In this document: positions 22,364 through 33,941 of the stretch, piece after piece
Layout of the letters: each line of letters starts with the position of its first letter
How positions within the stretch are numbered: the stretch's first letter is position 1
Source: Neurospora tetraspora
Taxonomy: Eukaryota; Ascomycota; Sordariomycetes; Sordariales; Sordariaceae
Direction: 5' to 3'
NCBI RefSeq assembly: GCF_033439725.1
Contig: NW_026944389.1
Coordinates: 1,488,001 to 1,552,000, forward strand
Length of the DNA: 64,000 nt
The notes under the pieces: model-generated
Seen by the model: only the letters and a program-made list of their open reading frames with translations
What the model was told of the DNA's origin: nothing
Databases searched by the model: none
Position numbers and translations under genes: made by a program

Positions 22364-24859
22364 ATGTCTGCATTGCGCTCTTGGTTCCGCGGATCGTCCG
22401 CACCCTCAAAACAATCGCCAAGTGCTGCGCCGAGCCCGGCCGCCAGTTCTACTTCCTTGCGCGACCACTTACACAACCATGGGCGTCCCAGAACCGCCTC
22501 AGTTAGCGCTGCCCAGCAGGAGGCGAACAACATTGAAGATGCCATGGCAGCAGTAGCATTGATTATGAACGACGATATCGACGGAGCCGAAGCAATGCTG
22601 CGATTGCGCGAAGATGCCTCGACATTCCACCAGCTTGGTCTGGGCGTGTCGACATTCTTGAGGAGTATCTTGGGTTTCGAAAAGGAGATCATGAATGAGA
22701 CGACAACCAGATTGGGGGAGACGGAAACACGGGCATGGAACGATATGAAGAAGGCCCAGAAAGAGGCGGAAAAGCATGGGGTGTACGCTGGTTCGGTATA
22801 CCCCCAGGGTCATGCATCAGGAGGAAGCCACATCTACCCTCCGGGTTCTGAATTTGCGCTCGTGAACGCAGAGGCGCAACTCATGGGCGCCGTGGTGGCT
22901 GTGATGCACGAAAGTCTGACGGAGGCAATCAAGGGATTCTACAAACTGAGAAAGGCGTACGCGACCTTGGACGGTATCATGACCTCGGAGTTGCTGTATC
23001 TGCAAACATTGGAGAAGAAGGGTATCACCACGAGCGCAAGGTCAACCAAGACGAGTGTCGACGAGATGCCTGGTGCATTCAGCGACTCGGAATTTGCCAG
23101 CCTCGAAAACTCGAAAGGCGCAAACACTCCCTCGCAAAACGGTGCCGTGGCAGATTCTGCCAGCGCCGCCAAAGAGCCTTCCGGTCCTCAGACACCAGCG
23201 TCCGCATCGGCTTCTAATGTAGCGAAGACGGCCGCAGATGCGGAGATACTCGACGAGAAATTGGGTCATCTCCAACTCGACACGGATGCGGCAAGCGTGC
23301 AGAGCGTGCCTCAGAATGCTTCCCCGGAAGTTACGACACCATCGACACCCCAATTCTCTCACCTAGACCAGCTGAACAAGTTCGGCGCCGATAGGTCAAT
23401 CTTCAAATCACCCGTTGACATCTTCGTCCACAGCGGCGCAAGCATGTGCTTCGGTATTCTCCTGCTCATCATCTCCATGGTTCCCCCAGCCTTCTCCCGC
23501 CTTCTCTCCGTCATCGGTTTCAAGGGTGATCGCGACAGGGGAGTCCAGATGCTCTGGCAATCAACCAAGTACAACAACATCAACGGCGCCATGGCCGGTC
23601 TCGTCCTCCTCCAGTACTACAACCTCTTCTCCGCGTTCGCCGACATCCTCCCCAGCGAGCTCGACATCCAGCAATACTCCAAGTTCGCCAACGGGGGCGC
23701 CGAATTCGAAGCCGTCGGCTACCCCCGCGACGAGTGCACCGCCCTGCTCGCCGAGATGCGCCAGCGCTACCCGGACTCGCGCCTCTGGCGGCTCGAAGAG
23801 GCCCGCGTCATGGCCAACGCCCGTCGCATCGAGGAGGCCCTGGCCATGCTGGCCGCCAACAGCGACAGCAAGATGCGCCAGATTGCCGCGCTCAACAATT
23901 TCGAGCTGAGCATGAACTCCATTTACGCTTTGGAATTCCAGTCCGCGCCCGCCCACTTTTTGCGCTGCGTCGAGCTCAACAGCTGGAGTCACGCGCTGTA
24001 CTACTACCTCGCCGGTTGTGCCGAGCTGGAGCAGTACCGCGATCTGTTCCACAGTGGCGAAGCTAGCAGCTCCGCTGCCCTCAAACACAAGAAGCTGGCC
24101 GAGGAGTACTTCCGCAAAGCCCCCACCGTCGCTGGCAAGAAGCGGTTCATGGCCAAGCAGATGCCCTTCGAGGTGTTTGTGCTGCGCAAGCTGCAGAAGT
24201 GGGAGGAGCGCGTCAAGGCGTACGGGCTGGATCTCGCGGACGTGATCTGCGTCAGTCCGGCGCTCGAGATGATTTACTTGTGGAACGGCAGCAAGCGGAT
24301 GCCGCCTCACTTGCTGGAGAAGGCGCGGACGTACCTGGCTTGGGAGCGGTGCACGGCGCCGGCGGACAAGGGGGTTGTCGCGAATGTCAAGAGCCTGGAG
24401 CAGGATGAGGTAGCTATTGGACTGCTGGCCGAGTCGGCGCTGTTGAGACAGCTGGGTAAGGGCGCGGAGGCGAGGAAGTTGGTGGAGCCTCTGTTGGGGG
24501 TTGATAGGTATGTTTGTCTCTTTTTGTTCTCTCACCTGATTTGATACCGAATATTTTGCTAACTGATATGCTTTTTCAGATCCGTCTTCAAGGGCCCTAC
24601 AAGAGACGATTACTGCGGCGCCGCAGCCCATTACGAAGTCGCGGCCGTTGCCTGGATGGAAGTCTGCAACCCCGAGGCCTGGCCATCAGCCCCCGAAGAG
24701 GTCGAAGCCTTCCGCAAGCAAAAGACAGATGAGTGCCAGCTGTATCTGGACAAGGTGTCCAAGTGGGATGGCTTCGTTCTGGATGCCCGGTTTGGCATGA
24801 GAGTCCAGGCGGGTATCGACAGCGTGAGGTGGCTGAAGGGCAAGAAGGGCTGGATGTGA
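22364..24859 (+). CDS. iml2: Inclusion body clearance protein Iml2 (TPR-like)
   Basis: Two exons, 22364-24507 and 24580-24859, give 807 residues. The 72 bp intron has GTATGT, TGCTAAC and TTTCAG and joins LLGVD to [13 protein letters not shown]. The ATG chosen lies in AAAATGTC; the frame is open upstream only to a GTG. Iml2/TTC39 proteins are alpha-helical repeat proteins. In yeast Iml2 acts with lipid droplets to clear misfolded-protein inclusions. Seen here: [24 protein letters not shown] at the start of the repeat region, [17 protein letters not shown], a disordered Ser/Ala/Pro insert at about residues 225-335, a hydrophobic segment ([17 protein letters not shown]) near 350, and helical repeats with [15 protein letters not shown] and [10 protein letters not shown]. 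Length and order fit fungal Iml2. Confidence 0.9.
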
Positions 24860-26151
24860 TGGAGTAGTACCTAAGGTACCTACCTTCATCTAGAAGGATG
24901 TGTGAACCTTGTTGCAAGCCATGTTATGATCCTAGGTGTTTACGGGTTGGCATAGAAAGGGCGGCGTGTAAAGGGGTTAAGCGGGCCGGGCGGTTATTGT
25001 GTTTTCTTCAGTTTCTATCAGTTTTACGGGTAACTTGGCTTCTTGGATGCTAGACCGCGATGTGCATTGCACAGCGAGTTTTGGTGTTTTGTGTGTGTGT
25101 ACACATATTTTTATTGGTTCATGTCTTTTTTTGGTCATTGGTGTTTTGGGTACGGTTTATACATATATTATATGCATATAAGGAAACAACATATGGAGGA
25201 GAGGGTCAACAGAGCTTTTTATGATCTACGGCGATCTGAGGACCTTGAATGTCGGGACCGACGTGCACCCTGCGGTGTGTGCCTGCTGGGATGGCCAACC
25301 CAACCTGTACACATGCCCCGCAATGAAGGAATGGAAGTAGCCATCGATATAAGCAAGGTGTACCCCATTGTGAGGAGGCTGTCAATAGGGGCGGAAGGAA
25401 GCCATCACGAAGGGGAAGGAACCCTGGGCATTCAAGGAAGGAAGCAGTTCAGAAGGATAAGCCAGACGGCTGATTCAAAGTCTGGTTGGCGCCAAGAATC
25501 GTCTCTGATGCCGGGCTCCCCAGCTCTTTTGGCTGTCTTCTCTTCATCATCTATTCAAGCACAAGGCCTCATCTCCTCTGGGACTTCGAGACACTTCGTT
25601 CGCATCATGCGAATCGCATCACCGGCAGGCAAGATGATTCTGCCAAAATTGACCGCCATCTTGACCCAATATCTGTTGCCGGCCGGCAGCGGGACGGGGC
25701 GGCTAGGACGGCAACAACCCCGGCTCGACGTCATAGGCTGTGATAATTCAGCGATGGAATGAGAGCTGTCAAGGTTGGTTCATTTGTGTAACACAGGCAA
25801 CCAACTAACAAACTCGTCGTATACACAGATCTCAGAGTGAAAAAAGCTTCAAGTTCGGAGGGCGAATCCCTTCATATGTTCAGCTCACAATATCTTCATA
25901 ACAGTGAGCTCAAATCTGACTTGTAACATGGGCGGCTCCAGTCTCCACGCGACACGTTGAATGGTCAGTTACAGCGCATACTCACATTTTGACCCAAAGC
26001 TGTCAACAACCCCTCTTTCTCAGCCCACATTTTGGACCCTTTCGAATTGGAAAAGTTCGTACCTCTTTGGGTTTAAAACCAAAACACGACCGGATGTAAA
26101 CAAACCTCATTCTGGTATCACAAGCTCCAGGCCCTGGACACCATTGTCAAT
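24860..26151. other. Intergenic region
   Basis: Between Iml2 and the hydroxylase-superfamily gene, both on the plus strand. One plus-strand frame is open for about 240 codons (25043-25762). It lacks a good start, has no domain, and its first third comes from AT-rich TATATA sequence, so I do not call it. Confidence 0.45.
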
Positions 26152-27510
26152 ATGGCCTCCCTTCTAAACCTCCCCTTCGTCTCCTACTTCCTCCCGTCCT
26201 CCATGACGGCCTGGTCCACCTCGCTCAACCTTTTGTTTTTCTACATGACCTGGACAACCTTGGTCCTCAGCCAATCGACCTTCAAGCTCGAGATCCTCGG
26301 CACGCTCGCCATCCGCCTCATCTTCTGGCTTTTGCCTTCTCTGGTGTTTCTCCTCTTCGACACGCTCTGCCCCGGGATATCCGTCTCGCTCAAGTACAAG
26401 GGCGCCGTCGATTTGCAAGATCGCCATGTCCGCACCCACGCCCGCCTCATAGGTCTGGGGGTGTTCAACCTCTTGACCTCCACCGCCGTTCAGGCTCTTA
26501 TTTCGTTTGGGGTCAGCACACTGATTAAGGCTCCCGTGTACCGGACGACCACCACGCTGCCGTTGCCGTGGCAAATGGCGAAGCATATCGCCATTTTGTT
26601 TTTGCTGAGGGAGGTTTTGACTTATTATATCCACCGCTTCGTTTTGCACGCCCACGCCCAAGACTCGAAGCGCGGCTCCTCCCTCAGCAACCGTTTAACC
26701 GACTTGCACATCCGTTACGCCCACGCCAATAACCCACCCGCTTCGTCCTCCACCACTACCTCTTCCTGGCGCAAACCTTCTTCGTTGTCCCTTCAACCAA
26801 CTCAACCAACCCCCCTCACCCTCTTCGCCGACCACCCCGCTCCCTCCCTCCTCCACCGCTTCCTCCCTCTCTACCTCCCTCCCCTCCTTTTATCTCTCTC
26901 CTTCCACTTATCTCCCTTGCTAGTCCCCTATATCCCCATCTCCGCCATTCCGAGCTCTACTCACCACTTACATCTGTTGACAATGCATTTGTTTACTGGT
27001 TTGGTTACGCTGGAGGAGACCTTGTCTCTGGCGGGGTACACGACGCTTTTGACTCTGGTGCCTATCCCGGGAGTGCTGGTGGGTGGAATAGCGAAGAGGC
27101 AGGGGAGGCATTTTGGGACAGTGGAAGGGCTGAAGGGGAGGAGTGGGAATTTTGGGGCTTGGGGGGTGGTGGATTGGGTTTTGGGCACGAGACTGCTGAA
27201 GGATGAGAGTGGGGAGGGGGTTGTTGTCGAGGGTGAGAAGGGGAGTGGTAGGAGGAGCAAAGCTTCGGCGAAGACGGCGGCTGGTGAGAGTGGAAGTGGA
27301 AGTGGGAGAAAGACTAGGACGAGCACGCGGAGACAGAGGGAGGACATGAGCAAGTCGTTGGAGGATGAGATTAAGCAAGTGGCTGAGGGACTGAGGGATG
27401 TCGGAGAGGGGATTGTGGATGGGATTAAGGAGTTTGGGGAGGGGATGGGGGTGAGGAGGAGTGGAAGGATTAGGGAGAGGAGCAGTAGGGCGGGGTCGGT
27501 GATGAGGTGA
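26152..27510 (+). CDS. Fatty acid hydroxylase/sterol desaturase superfamily, degenerate His boxes
   Basis: One exon, 452 residues, with ATG in CAATATGGCC. Four to five hydrophobic segments lie in the first ~300 residues. The fold is recognisable from YYIHRFVLHAH (first histidine box, HxxxxH), LHIRYAHANNP (second-box position) and the late GRHFGTVEG with SGNFGAWGVVDWVLGT, the usual family ending. Active members bind two irons through about eight histidines (HxxxH, HxxHH, HxxHH) in the ER membrane. Here the second and third boxes keep only isolated histidines, so hydroxylase activity is doubtful. The last ~100 residues are a charged, basic, Ser/Gly-rich tail with a short amphipathic helix (EDEIKQVAEGLRDVGEG). 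An insertion rich in Ser, Pro and Thr follows the second box. Function unknown; ER lipid metabolism is an inference. Confidence 0.7.
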   Translation: MASLLNLPFVSYFLPSSMTAWSTSLNLLFFYMTWTTLVLSQSTFKLEILGTLAIRLIFWLLPSLVFLLFDTLCPGISVSLKYKGAVDLQDRHVRTHARLIGLGVFNLLTSTAVQALISFGVSTLIKAPVYRTTTTLPLPWQMAKHIAILFLLREVLTYYIHRFVLHAHAQDSKRGSSLSNRLTDLHIRYAHANNPPASSSTTTSSWRKPSSLSLQPTQPTPLTLFADHPAPSLLHRFLPLYLPPLLLSLSFHLSPLLVPYIPISAIPSSTHHLHLLTMHLFTGLVTLEETLSLAGYTTLLTLVPIPGVLVGGIAKRQGRHFGTVEGLKGRSGNFGAWGVVDWVLGTRLLKDESGEGVVVEGEKGSGRRSKASAKTAAGESGSGSGRKTRTSTRRQREDMSKSLEDEIKQVAEGLRDVGEGIVDGIKEFGEGMGVRRSGRIRERSSRAGSVMR

Positions 27511-28038
27511 GGTGATGGGTTTGGATGAAAAGGTGGATGGGTGGATGATGATATGATTTTGTATGATGGATCATGGATGATTTTTTTACGACTGGGGGGG
27601 TTATCGTTTTGGAAAAGTTGGTATTTCATTGAGTGTTTGGATATCTGGTGGCTGGCATACGTTTGTTTTCTTGGGCTTTCGTTCTTTCTTTGCACTCCTC
27701 CCCAAAACTTCAACCAGATAGTAGACGACTTCTTAACGTAGATATCACGATGATATCAGCGACCAAGATGGCCCAAGCAGTCAGAAAGCACATCACAATA
27801 GCTTCTACATGACCCATGCTCCCTCTCGTCTCAATCCCGTAAAACCCCCCACCAACCGAAACGACCACAAGAGTTCAATCTCGGGTAGCCTTCCCGACCC
27901 ATTATTCGTCTCGTCTTGTTCTCGTTCCTGGATCCCGGTCCCGCGGCCGTTGGAGCACAGGCCGGTTATAATGGACGGAAGCGGGAATGATCTGGGTTGA
28001 TCTATGGGGTGGTGAGCAGGGGGTTTCCTGGTTGGGGA
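27511..28038. other. Intergenic flank left of the transposon island
   Basis: Ordinary-composition DNA between the hydroxylase-superfamily gene and the 12 bp direct repeat that begins the transposon island. No gene seen. Confidence 0.5.
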
Positions 28039-28050
28039 CCGTGGTTCGGT
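28039..28050 (+). repeat. 12 bp direct repeat, candidate target duplication (left)
   Basis: CCGTGGTTCGGT here is repeated exactly and in the same orientation at 39364-39375, just outside the two inverted repeats. This is the arrangement expected of a target-site duplication. Twelve bases is slightly long for the Mutator-like family, so some bases may be fortuitous. Confidence 0.65.
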
Positions 28051-28056
28051 CGAAAT

Positions 28057-28133
28057 CCATGGACAAATAGACCCATTTCCGTGCGCACATAGTCCCCCCC
28101 ATATTTATCGCTGAGTCAGCCGCCTAGCCGCGC
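28057..28133 (+). repeat. Left terminal inverted repeat (~77 bp)
   Basis: From CCATGGACAAATAG to CCGCCTAGCCGCGC. It matches the reverse complement of 39284-39360 with few mismatches, including GACAAATAGACCCATTTCCG and GTGCGCACAT, a C-run and ATATTTATCGCT. Confidence 0.85.
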
Positions 28134-28646
28134 TAGTATACCGTACTGTGCACATTGCTGCCCAACCGCCGTACCGCCGTCGCGCTATGTATTAGCGATA
28201 ATTAGTATTATACAATTAAATAAAGCTATCATGAAACTTTACTTTAGTATTGAGTAACCGTTTATAGCGATCATTTGTCGTCTTTATTATTATTTTGTTG
28301 AATATCCTCGACCTTGTAGTATTCGCGTTTATTAATATACTTCGTCCGCCCGCCTGCCTACCGTACGTTGCATATTCGCCTAAGTAAATTAGACCCCTAA
28401 TCTAATCGATTAAAATAATTAGCATTAACAGGATTTAACTAGAATCCCTAGCTAAAATACCTTTAAGTTCGAGAAGTTTGTCTCGAATAATTACTCCTAA
28501 TAGGAATACGACTCCTCTTATTGAATTTTAATCGCTATTAATCCGCCGCCTCCGCGAACGACGAATAAAAATACGGTTACCGTAGCCCCTTAGCAAACGC
28601 GTTATTAAATAGCGGTCTCTAATATTAACAAGGTTTTTAGTACTAG
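28134..28646. other. Left arm of the outer transposon
   Basis: AT-rich sequence between the left TIR and the first nested LTR element. No readable coding frame. The first ~60 bp stays GC-rich. Confidence 0.5.
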
Positions 28647-28651
28647 CGAGG

Positions 28652-28955
28652 TGTTAGGCTCCAAAAGGGCTAACACCGTACTGGCAGGCATTTGAACCGA
28701 AGGACTCCGACGAGCCCTAGTAGGAACGCTAGGTATTGACGTCGTGTAGCGTTGGAACGGCTCGGAGATCTTGCGGGCTGTGCTACTATAAAATGGGTTT
28801 TAATATATAAATAAATAATTATCAGAGCTTCTTCCTTTGGGAGAACGGTTTAAATATTAAAATACTCTTTATTATACCCCTAATTCGTAATAGCTCTTTG
28901 CGTAAATGCTCCGTCCATAGGCACTTCAATTTACCTTCTTCTACTAGTCCTAATA
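28652..28955 (+). repeat. 5' LTR of the Gypsy element
   Basis: 304 bp, starting TGTTAGGCTCCAAAAGGGC. Its end AGTCCTAATA is a RIP version of AGTCCTAACA in the partner LTR. The length is identical to the 3' LTR. Confidence 0.9.
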
Positions 28956-30225
28956 TATTAATATTTCTACCTTTTAAGAATTAAGCCGTTATTAATAGGA
29001 TATAAATACGTAGCGGACGTTCCGTTTTTCGGGTTGTCAATAATATTCCTTTAGGATAATTTCTATAAGAAGAATTTCCTTCCGATTTGTTTACTATTCC
29101 TATAATTATAAAATCCGACGTTATTTATTTACTTCCTCCTTCGTTTTAGTATTGCTAGCCGTTTATTAAAGAAGTAGACGACGACGGCTTTAACGATAAT
29201 TAATATTCTTATTCTTTTTATACGTATTATAACCTTCTTTTCGAAGATTGTAAAATAGAATTTAAGTAGGCCCGTTACGAATTTCGTATCAAGGCTATTA
29301 AATCCCTTATATTTATTTTCCCTTTGCGCTTTTCTCTTTAGGAATAAAATAGTTTCGTAGAATTTTCTACTTGCGATTAATTTAGTAATCATTCTCTTAT
29401 TCCTTACGGTTTCCTTTATTAAAATTACGTTTTTTATAATTAACTTTATATTAATATCATTCTTGTTACCCCCTAAATTATATAGTTATTCTCTCTTATT
29501 TTTATTTAATTGGCGCCTTTTGATAAATCTTTATTCTCCTTATTTAATCGCCTTAAAATCAACGCCCGTTCTTATAAAAGTAAAAATTTGGTTCGTTTAA
29601 AGGAATTTTTCTATAATATAGAGAATATTTTCTTCCAATCGGGTTTGGACGTTAACGAATAATTGTACGTTTACTTCGCCGAATTCTACTTCGAGGGAAA
29701 CGCTAAAAATTCCTAAATTAATTATTGTTAATATATTATATAGTAATTTAATTATAATTATATTCGTAATACCCCTATTTAGAAGAAATTTCGTTCGTTC
29801 TTTAAATGGGAATATAGTAGCGATATTTAAATTAACGAATATATTATTTTATTCAATTTCGAAAATATATAATAAGGCCCGACCGAAATTATATACGAAT
29901 TTTATTAATAATTCCGTACCGAAGAATTTAATTTATTATATACTTAGTTAGAGTTTTTATATATTTTATAATGAATAAATTAGTTGTAGCCTTACTTTAA
30001 TTAAGGAATTTTATTAATGTATAGTATTAATATATTATAAGAAATTATAATGTATATAGAGAGAATTTAGGAATTTGAAAATTAGTTTTTAATATAGTAA
30101 TAATAATAGTTCCGTTATCCTTAAATATTTCGCTTCTAATTATTGTCCCCTAATCCCATTTTTACCTCTAATCTTATTTCTTTTAGCGTTCCGCTTATTT
30201 CCAATTTTATATTGGCGTAATCGAC

Positions 30226-30269
30226 TACTATTTATAATAATTGCTGTCGGAGCGGTTATATTTATAATT
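30226..30269 (+). pseudogene. Remnant of a gag zinc knuckle
   Basis: The plus frame reads YNNCCRSGYIYN, resembling a retroviral-type CCHC knuckle in which Cys and His codons were changed to Tyr by C-to-T or G-to-A transitions. It lies upstream of the reverse transcriptase, where gag is expected. Confidence 0.5.
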
Positions 30270-31199
30270 AGTATTAAAAGGAGAAGTTGAAGGGTATTTA
30301 TTTCGAATATAATTAAATTAGATATTTAGTATTTATTTACTTTAATAGATTTTATTATAAGTATAACGGTAAAGGATATAAAGTATATTAGTATATTTCC
30401 CCAGGAATTAGCTTTAGTTAAAGAGCGAACGCTGAATTGATTGTATCAATAAGAATGGTTACTACGCTAATTTAAAAAGGCGTGGGTAAATTGAAATTGT
30501 ATTTGAATACGAAGTTAAAAGTAAGGAAGCCTTAAAGTTAGTGGGCGGTTTATAAATTAATAAATTCTGAGTTAAAGTTGAATTTTATCTGTTGGTATCT
30601 ATTCCTCGAAGGTATTTAAATTAATTTTATAAATTACTTTTTTTTTATTTCTTTTTTAAATCCGTTCTTATATATAATTTGATTATTTTTTTTTAAATTA
30701 CGTAATTCCTTTAATATTAAACGGTAATAGCGGATAACGTTTACGGTTATTAATTCTCTTAGCGTTAATATTATTTTCAATTATTTATAGTTATATAATT
30801 TCAATTCCGAAATCGATTAGCAGCGAAGGAAATTCCGTTTTTGTATTGAAGTAAGTGATTTTATTAAAAATAAAAAATTTACGAAGGATATTTATTACGC
30901 CGCCGCTATTTTAATAGGTTTATCTTAGAATTCGATTTTAATAATAGTTATAAAAGATACGAAGAATTAGGTCTTTAATAGTTTTTCTCTACCCTGGTAT
31001 TTATTGACTTTATTTAAAATTCTACCTTTCTTTCGTATAGAATTTTTAATTCTATTAGAATCCCCGAATTCCCCCGATAATTCCCTATTTCTAACGGAGG
31101 AATCCTTCGGAAATTCTTTCTATATTTTTAAAATTATATTAGATAGAGTCTACTCTCCGTTAAAATTTTTATTAGAATTAGTATTATAGAAGACGTTTA

Positions 31200-32440
31200 T
31201 CCCGGAGTTATTAATAGCCGAACGAAGTAAATTAATAATTCCCTTTAAATACGAAGAATTTAAATAGGTTTTCGAAATATTATCCGTACCCTTCCCTTAA
31301 TATAACCGGTTAGAATATTGAATCGATTTTGAAGAAGGAGAGGCGCTTTTATTTAGACCGATTTATACTTTAAATATTAAAAAATTAGAAGTCTTCTGAG
31401 AATAAATTATAGAAGCGTTATTTAAGGGTTGGATCCGGCTGTCTAATAATGTAATAAGGGCCCTTATTATTTTTGTACTAAAGAAGCGAAGTAAATTAAA
31501 GTTGTATATTAATTATTATACGTTTAATAGAATTATAAAGAAGAATTGTAGCATCTTGCCGCTTATTTAAGAGATTTTGGATTAGTTATCGTTAGTGAAA
31601 ACTTTTATTAAATTAGATTTGAAAAACGTATATTATTATATTCGGATTAAAGAGGAAGACGAACATAAAACGGCGTTTCGGACGTATTATAGGCACTATA
31701 AATTTTTAATTATCCTTATAGGGTTAGCGAATACTCTAGCTATTTTTTAAGCGTATATTAATAATACTTTTATAGAATTAATTAACATTATTTATATTAT
31801 TTATTTTAATAATATTATAATTTATAGTAAAAATAAAAAGAATTATTATAAGTATATTAAGGAAGTCCTTCGGCGTTTATAGGATTGTAACCTAAATATT
31901 AATTTAAGGAAGTATAAATTCTATATAATTGCAATTTCATTCCTAAATTATATTGTCTTTCTAAAAAGTATTTTTATAAATTTTAAACAAATGGTAATAA
32001 TTATTAATTAGGAAACCCTAATAAATATTTACAATATTTAGGTCTTCTGAAGGTTTATAAGGTTTTACCGACGGTTTATAACTATGTATTTTAAAATTAC
32101 GGCGCTATTAATAAAGTTATTAAAGGGAAATAAAAGGACGGTATTCGAATTAATAGAATTAGCGCTATAAGCGTTTGAAGAATTGAAGCGGAAATTCTAA
32201 GAGGTTCTAATATTCTACTATTTCGACCCGATATTACTAATTTAAATAGAAATAGATACGTCCAACTTCGTGGTAAGCGTTGTATTAATATAATTATTTA
32301 ATATATAATAGTACCCAATTATATTTTTCTTTCCGAAGAAATCCTTCGAAAAGACGCGTTATAACGTAAGCGACGGCAAATTATTAATTTTAATTCAAAA
32401 TACTACGAAAGTAAAGGTTAAATAAGAATTTCGGATAATT
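31200..32440 (+). pseudogene. Gypsy reverse transcriptase and RNase H remnant
   Basis: With stops ignored, the plus frame shows the Gypsy order: FEEGEALLFRPIY, then IKLDLKNVYYYIRIKEEDE with KTAFRTYYRHYKFL (about 31598-31720), then YFNNIIIYSK at about 31799-31830 where the YxDD catalytic box belongs. Both catalytic Asp codons read Asn (G-to-A), so it is dead. FYYFDPILLI and IDTSNFVVSVVLI (about 32250-32290) mark RNase H. Many UAG/UAA stops derive from CAG/CAA by C-to-T. Confidence 0.85.
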
Positions 32441-33605
32441 AATATAAGATTTATAATAAATCTCTTATAGTCCGACAATAATAATTATAATAACTTTTTT
32501 ATAATTAATAATATCTGTAAGAGCCTAATCATTAAAATTAGTAAACGCTTAAAAAATAAAGCGAGCCTATAACCGTACTTTAAAGAGCGTTATAATAATA
32601 AGTAAATTATAAGTACAGGAATAGCGAATACGTTCGTAAATAATAATCGAATGTAAAGCGGCGCTTAGGAAAGAATATTAATAAAAATAAGAAATCGAAG
32701 TAAAATATACTTACACTTTACGAAATAAATAAATTCGCTAATAAATTCGAAAAGGAAATTATTGTTAAATTCTTTGGTACTCCCTACGTTAATAATAACC
32801 TTAATAAAATTAAACGTATAAATTATGTAAGGAAAGAGGCGCGTAGTATTATAAAAAAAATTAATAAAGCAGGGTAATAAAAGATAATTATAGGGATATT
32901 TATAATTAATTGCTATTCGAAGGGACGTTTATAATATAATAGCGCGCAAAAGTAAAGCGTTCGTTATTAAAGAGGTAGAGGGTTATAATATAAAAATTAA
33001 TAAAATAAATAGTAGTAGCAATAAAAAGAAGAAAAAAGAGAAAAGGGAGAAGAAGGGAAAAAGAAGGGTTTTTATACCTAACGCAGAAAGTTATCCGTAA
33101 ATTCTAAAATATAAATTCGTATAAGCCCCACGTTATTATAACTGCTAAATAACTGAAACAAATATTATATAATTGTAATTAATTTATTTAGAAGGTTTAA
33201 AACAGTCAGATAGAGCGTAATAATAAACGAATATTAAATAATTAAAATTTCAAAGGTAGCAGAATATATTCTAACCAATTACACCGCTAAATGAGGATAA
33301 AGGAAGAGAAGATAACCCTAAGGTAAATAACGGAATATAATAGTATTAATATATAAAATAACAACTATTTTAAAGGTAGTAAAACAAAATTTAATAAATT
33401 ATACTGCTAAAGAAAGATTAACGAAATATTAAACAATTACCGGCTGAATAGGAAGCCGAAGCTGCCGTACTAACGAGCTGAAATAGAAAAGGAAGAACGT
33501 CGATGTAATAACGGACCTGGACAAAATTAAGGGAACGTAAATATTCGGGATAGAAACCGGACCAAAAAAGGTTTTTAAAATAAAAATCTATAAGGGAGGG
33601 GTTTA

Positions 33606-33909
33606 TATTAAGTTTTAAAAGGGCTAATACCGCACTGGTAGGCATTTAAATCGAAGGATTCCGATGAACCCTAGTAAGAATACTAAGTATTAGCGTTGTA
33701 TAGCGTCGGAACGGTTCGGAAATCTTGCGGGCTACGCTACTATAAAACGGGTCTTAATATATAAATAAATAACTATTGGAGCTTCTTCCCTTGGGAGAAC
33801 GGTTCAAATATTAAAATACCCTTTATTATACCCCTAACTCGCAATCGCTCCTTACGTAAATACTCCGTCCGTAGGCACCTCAACCTACCTTCCTCCACCA
33901 GTCCTAACA
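33606..33909 (+). repeat. 3' LTR of the Gypsy element
   Basis: 304 bp. It starts TATTAAGTTTTAAAAGGGC, a RIP form of the 5' LTR start, and ends AGTCCTAACA, the unmutated form. CGAGG follows directly. Confidence 0.9.
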
Positions 33910-33941
33910 CGAGGTCTCTAATACTAGCCCGGCCTTTATTT

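Larger units (their letters stand above)
28652..33909 (+). mobile_element. Nested Gypsy-type LTR retrotransposon, RIP-inactivated
   Basis: 5258 bp bounded by 304 bp LTRs (28652-28955 and 33606-33909). It is flanked by the exact 5 bp duplication CGAGG (28647-28651 and 33910-33914). LTR ends are TGTTAGG and CCTAACA, with RIP transitions. A purine-rich tract (AGGGAGGGG, about 33593-33601) precedes the 3' LTR. Plus-strand frames show a decayed gag zinc-knuckle region, Gypsy reverse transcriptase and RNase H in the normal order, all interrupted by stops. I could not recognise an integrase. It inserted into the outer DNA transposon. Confidence 0.9.

Noticed and set aside
25043-25762. Plus-strand open frame of about 240 codons
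   Set aside because: It opens with a non-ATG codon, runs through TATATA-rich DNA, has no domain or codon bias like the neighbouring genes, and shows no family resemblance.
32440-33590. Integrase region of the Gypsy element
   Set aside because: I expected an HHCC zinc finger and DDE core here but could not recognise either through the stops, so I did not annotate them.
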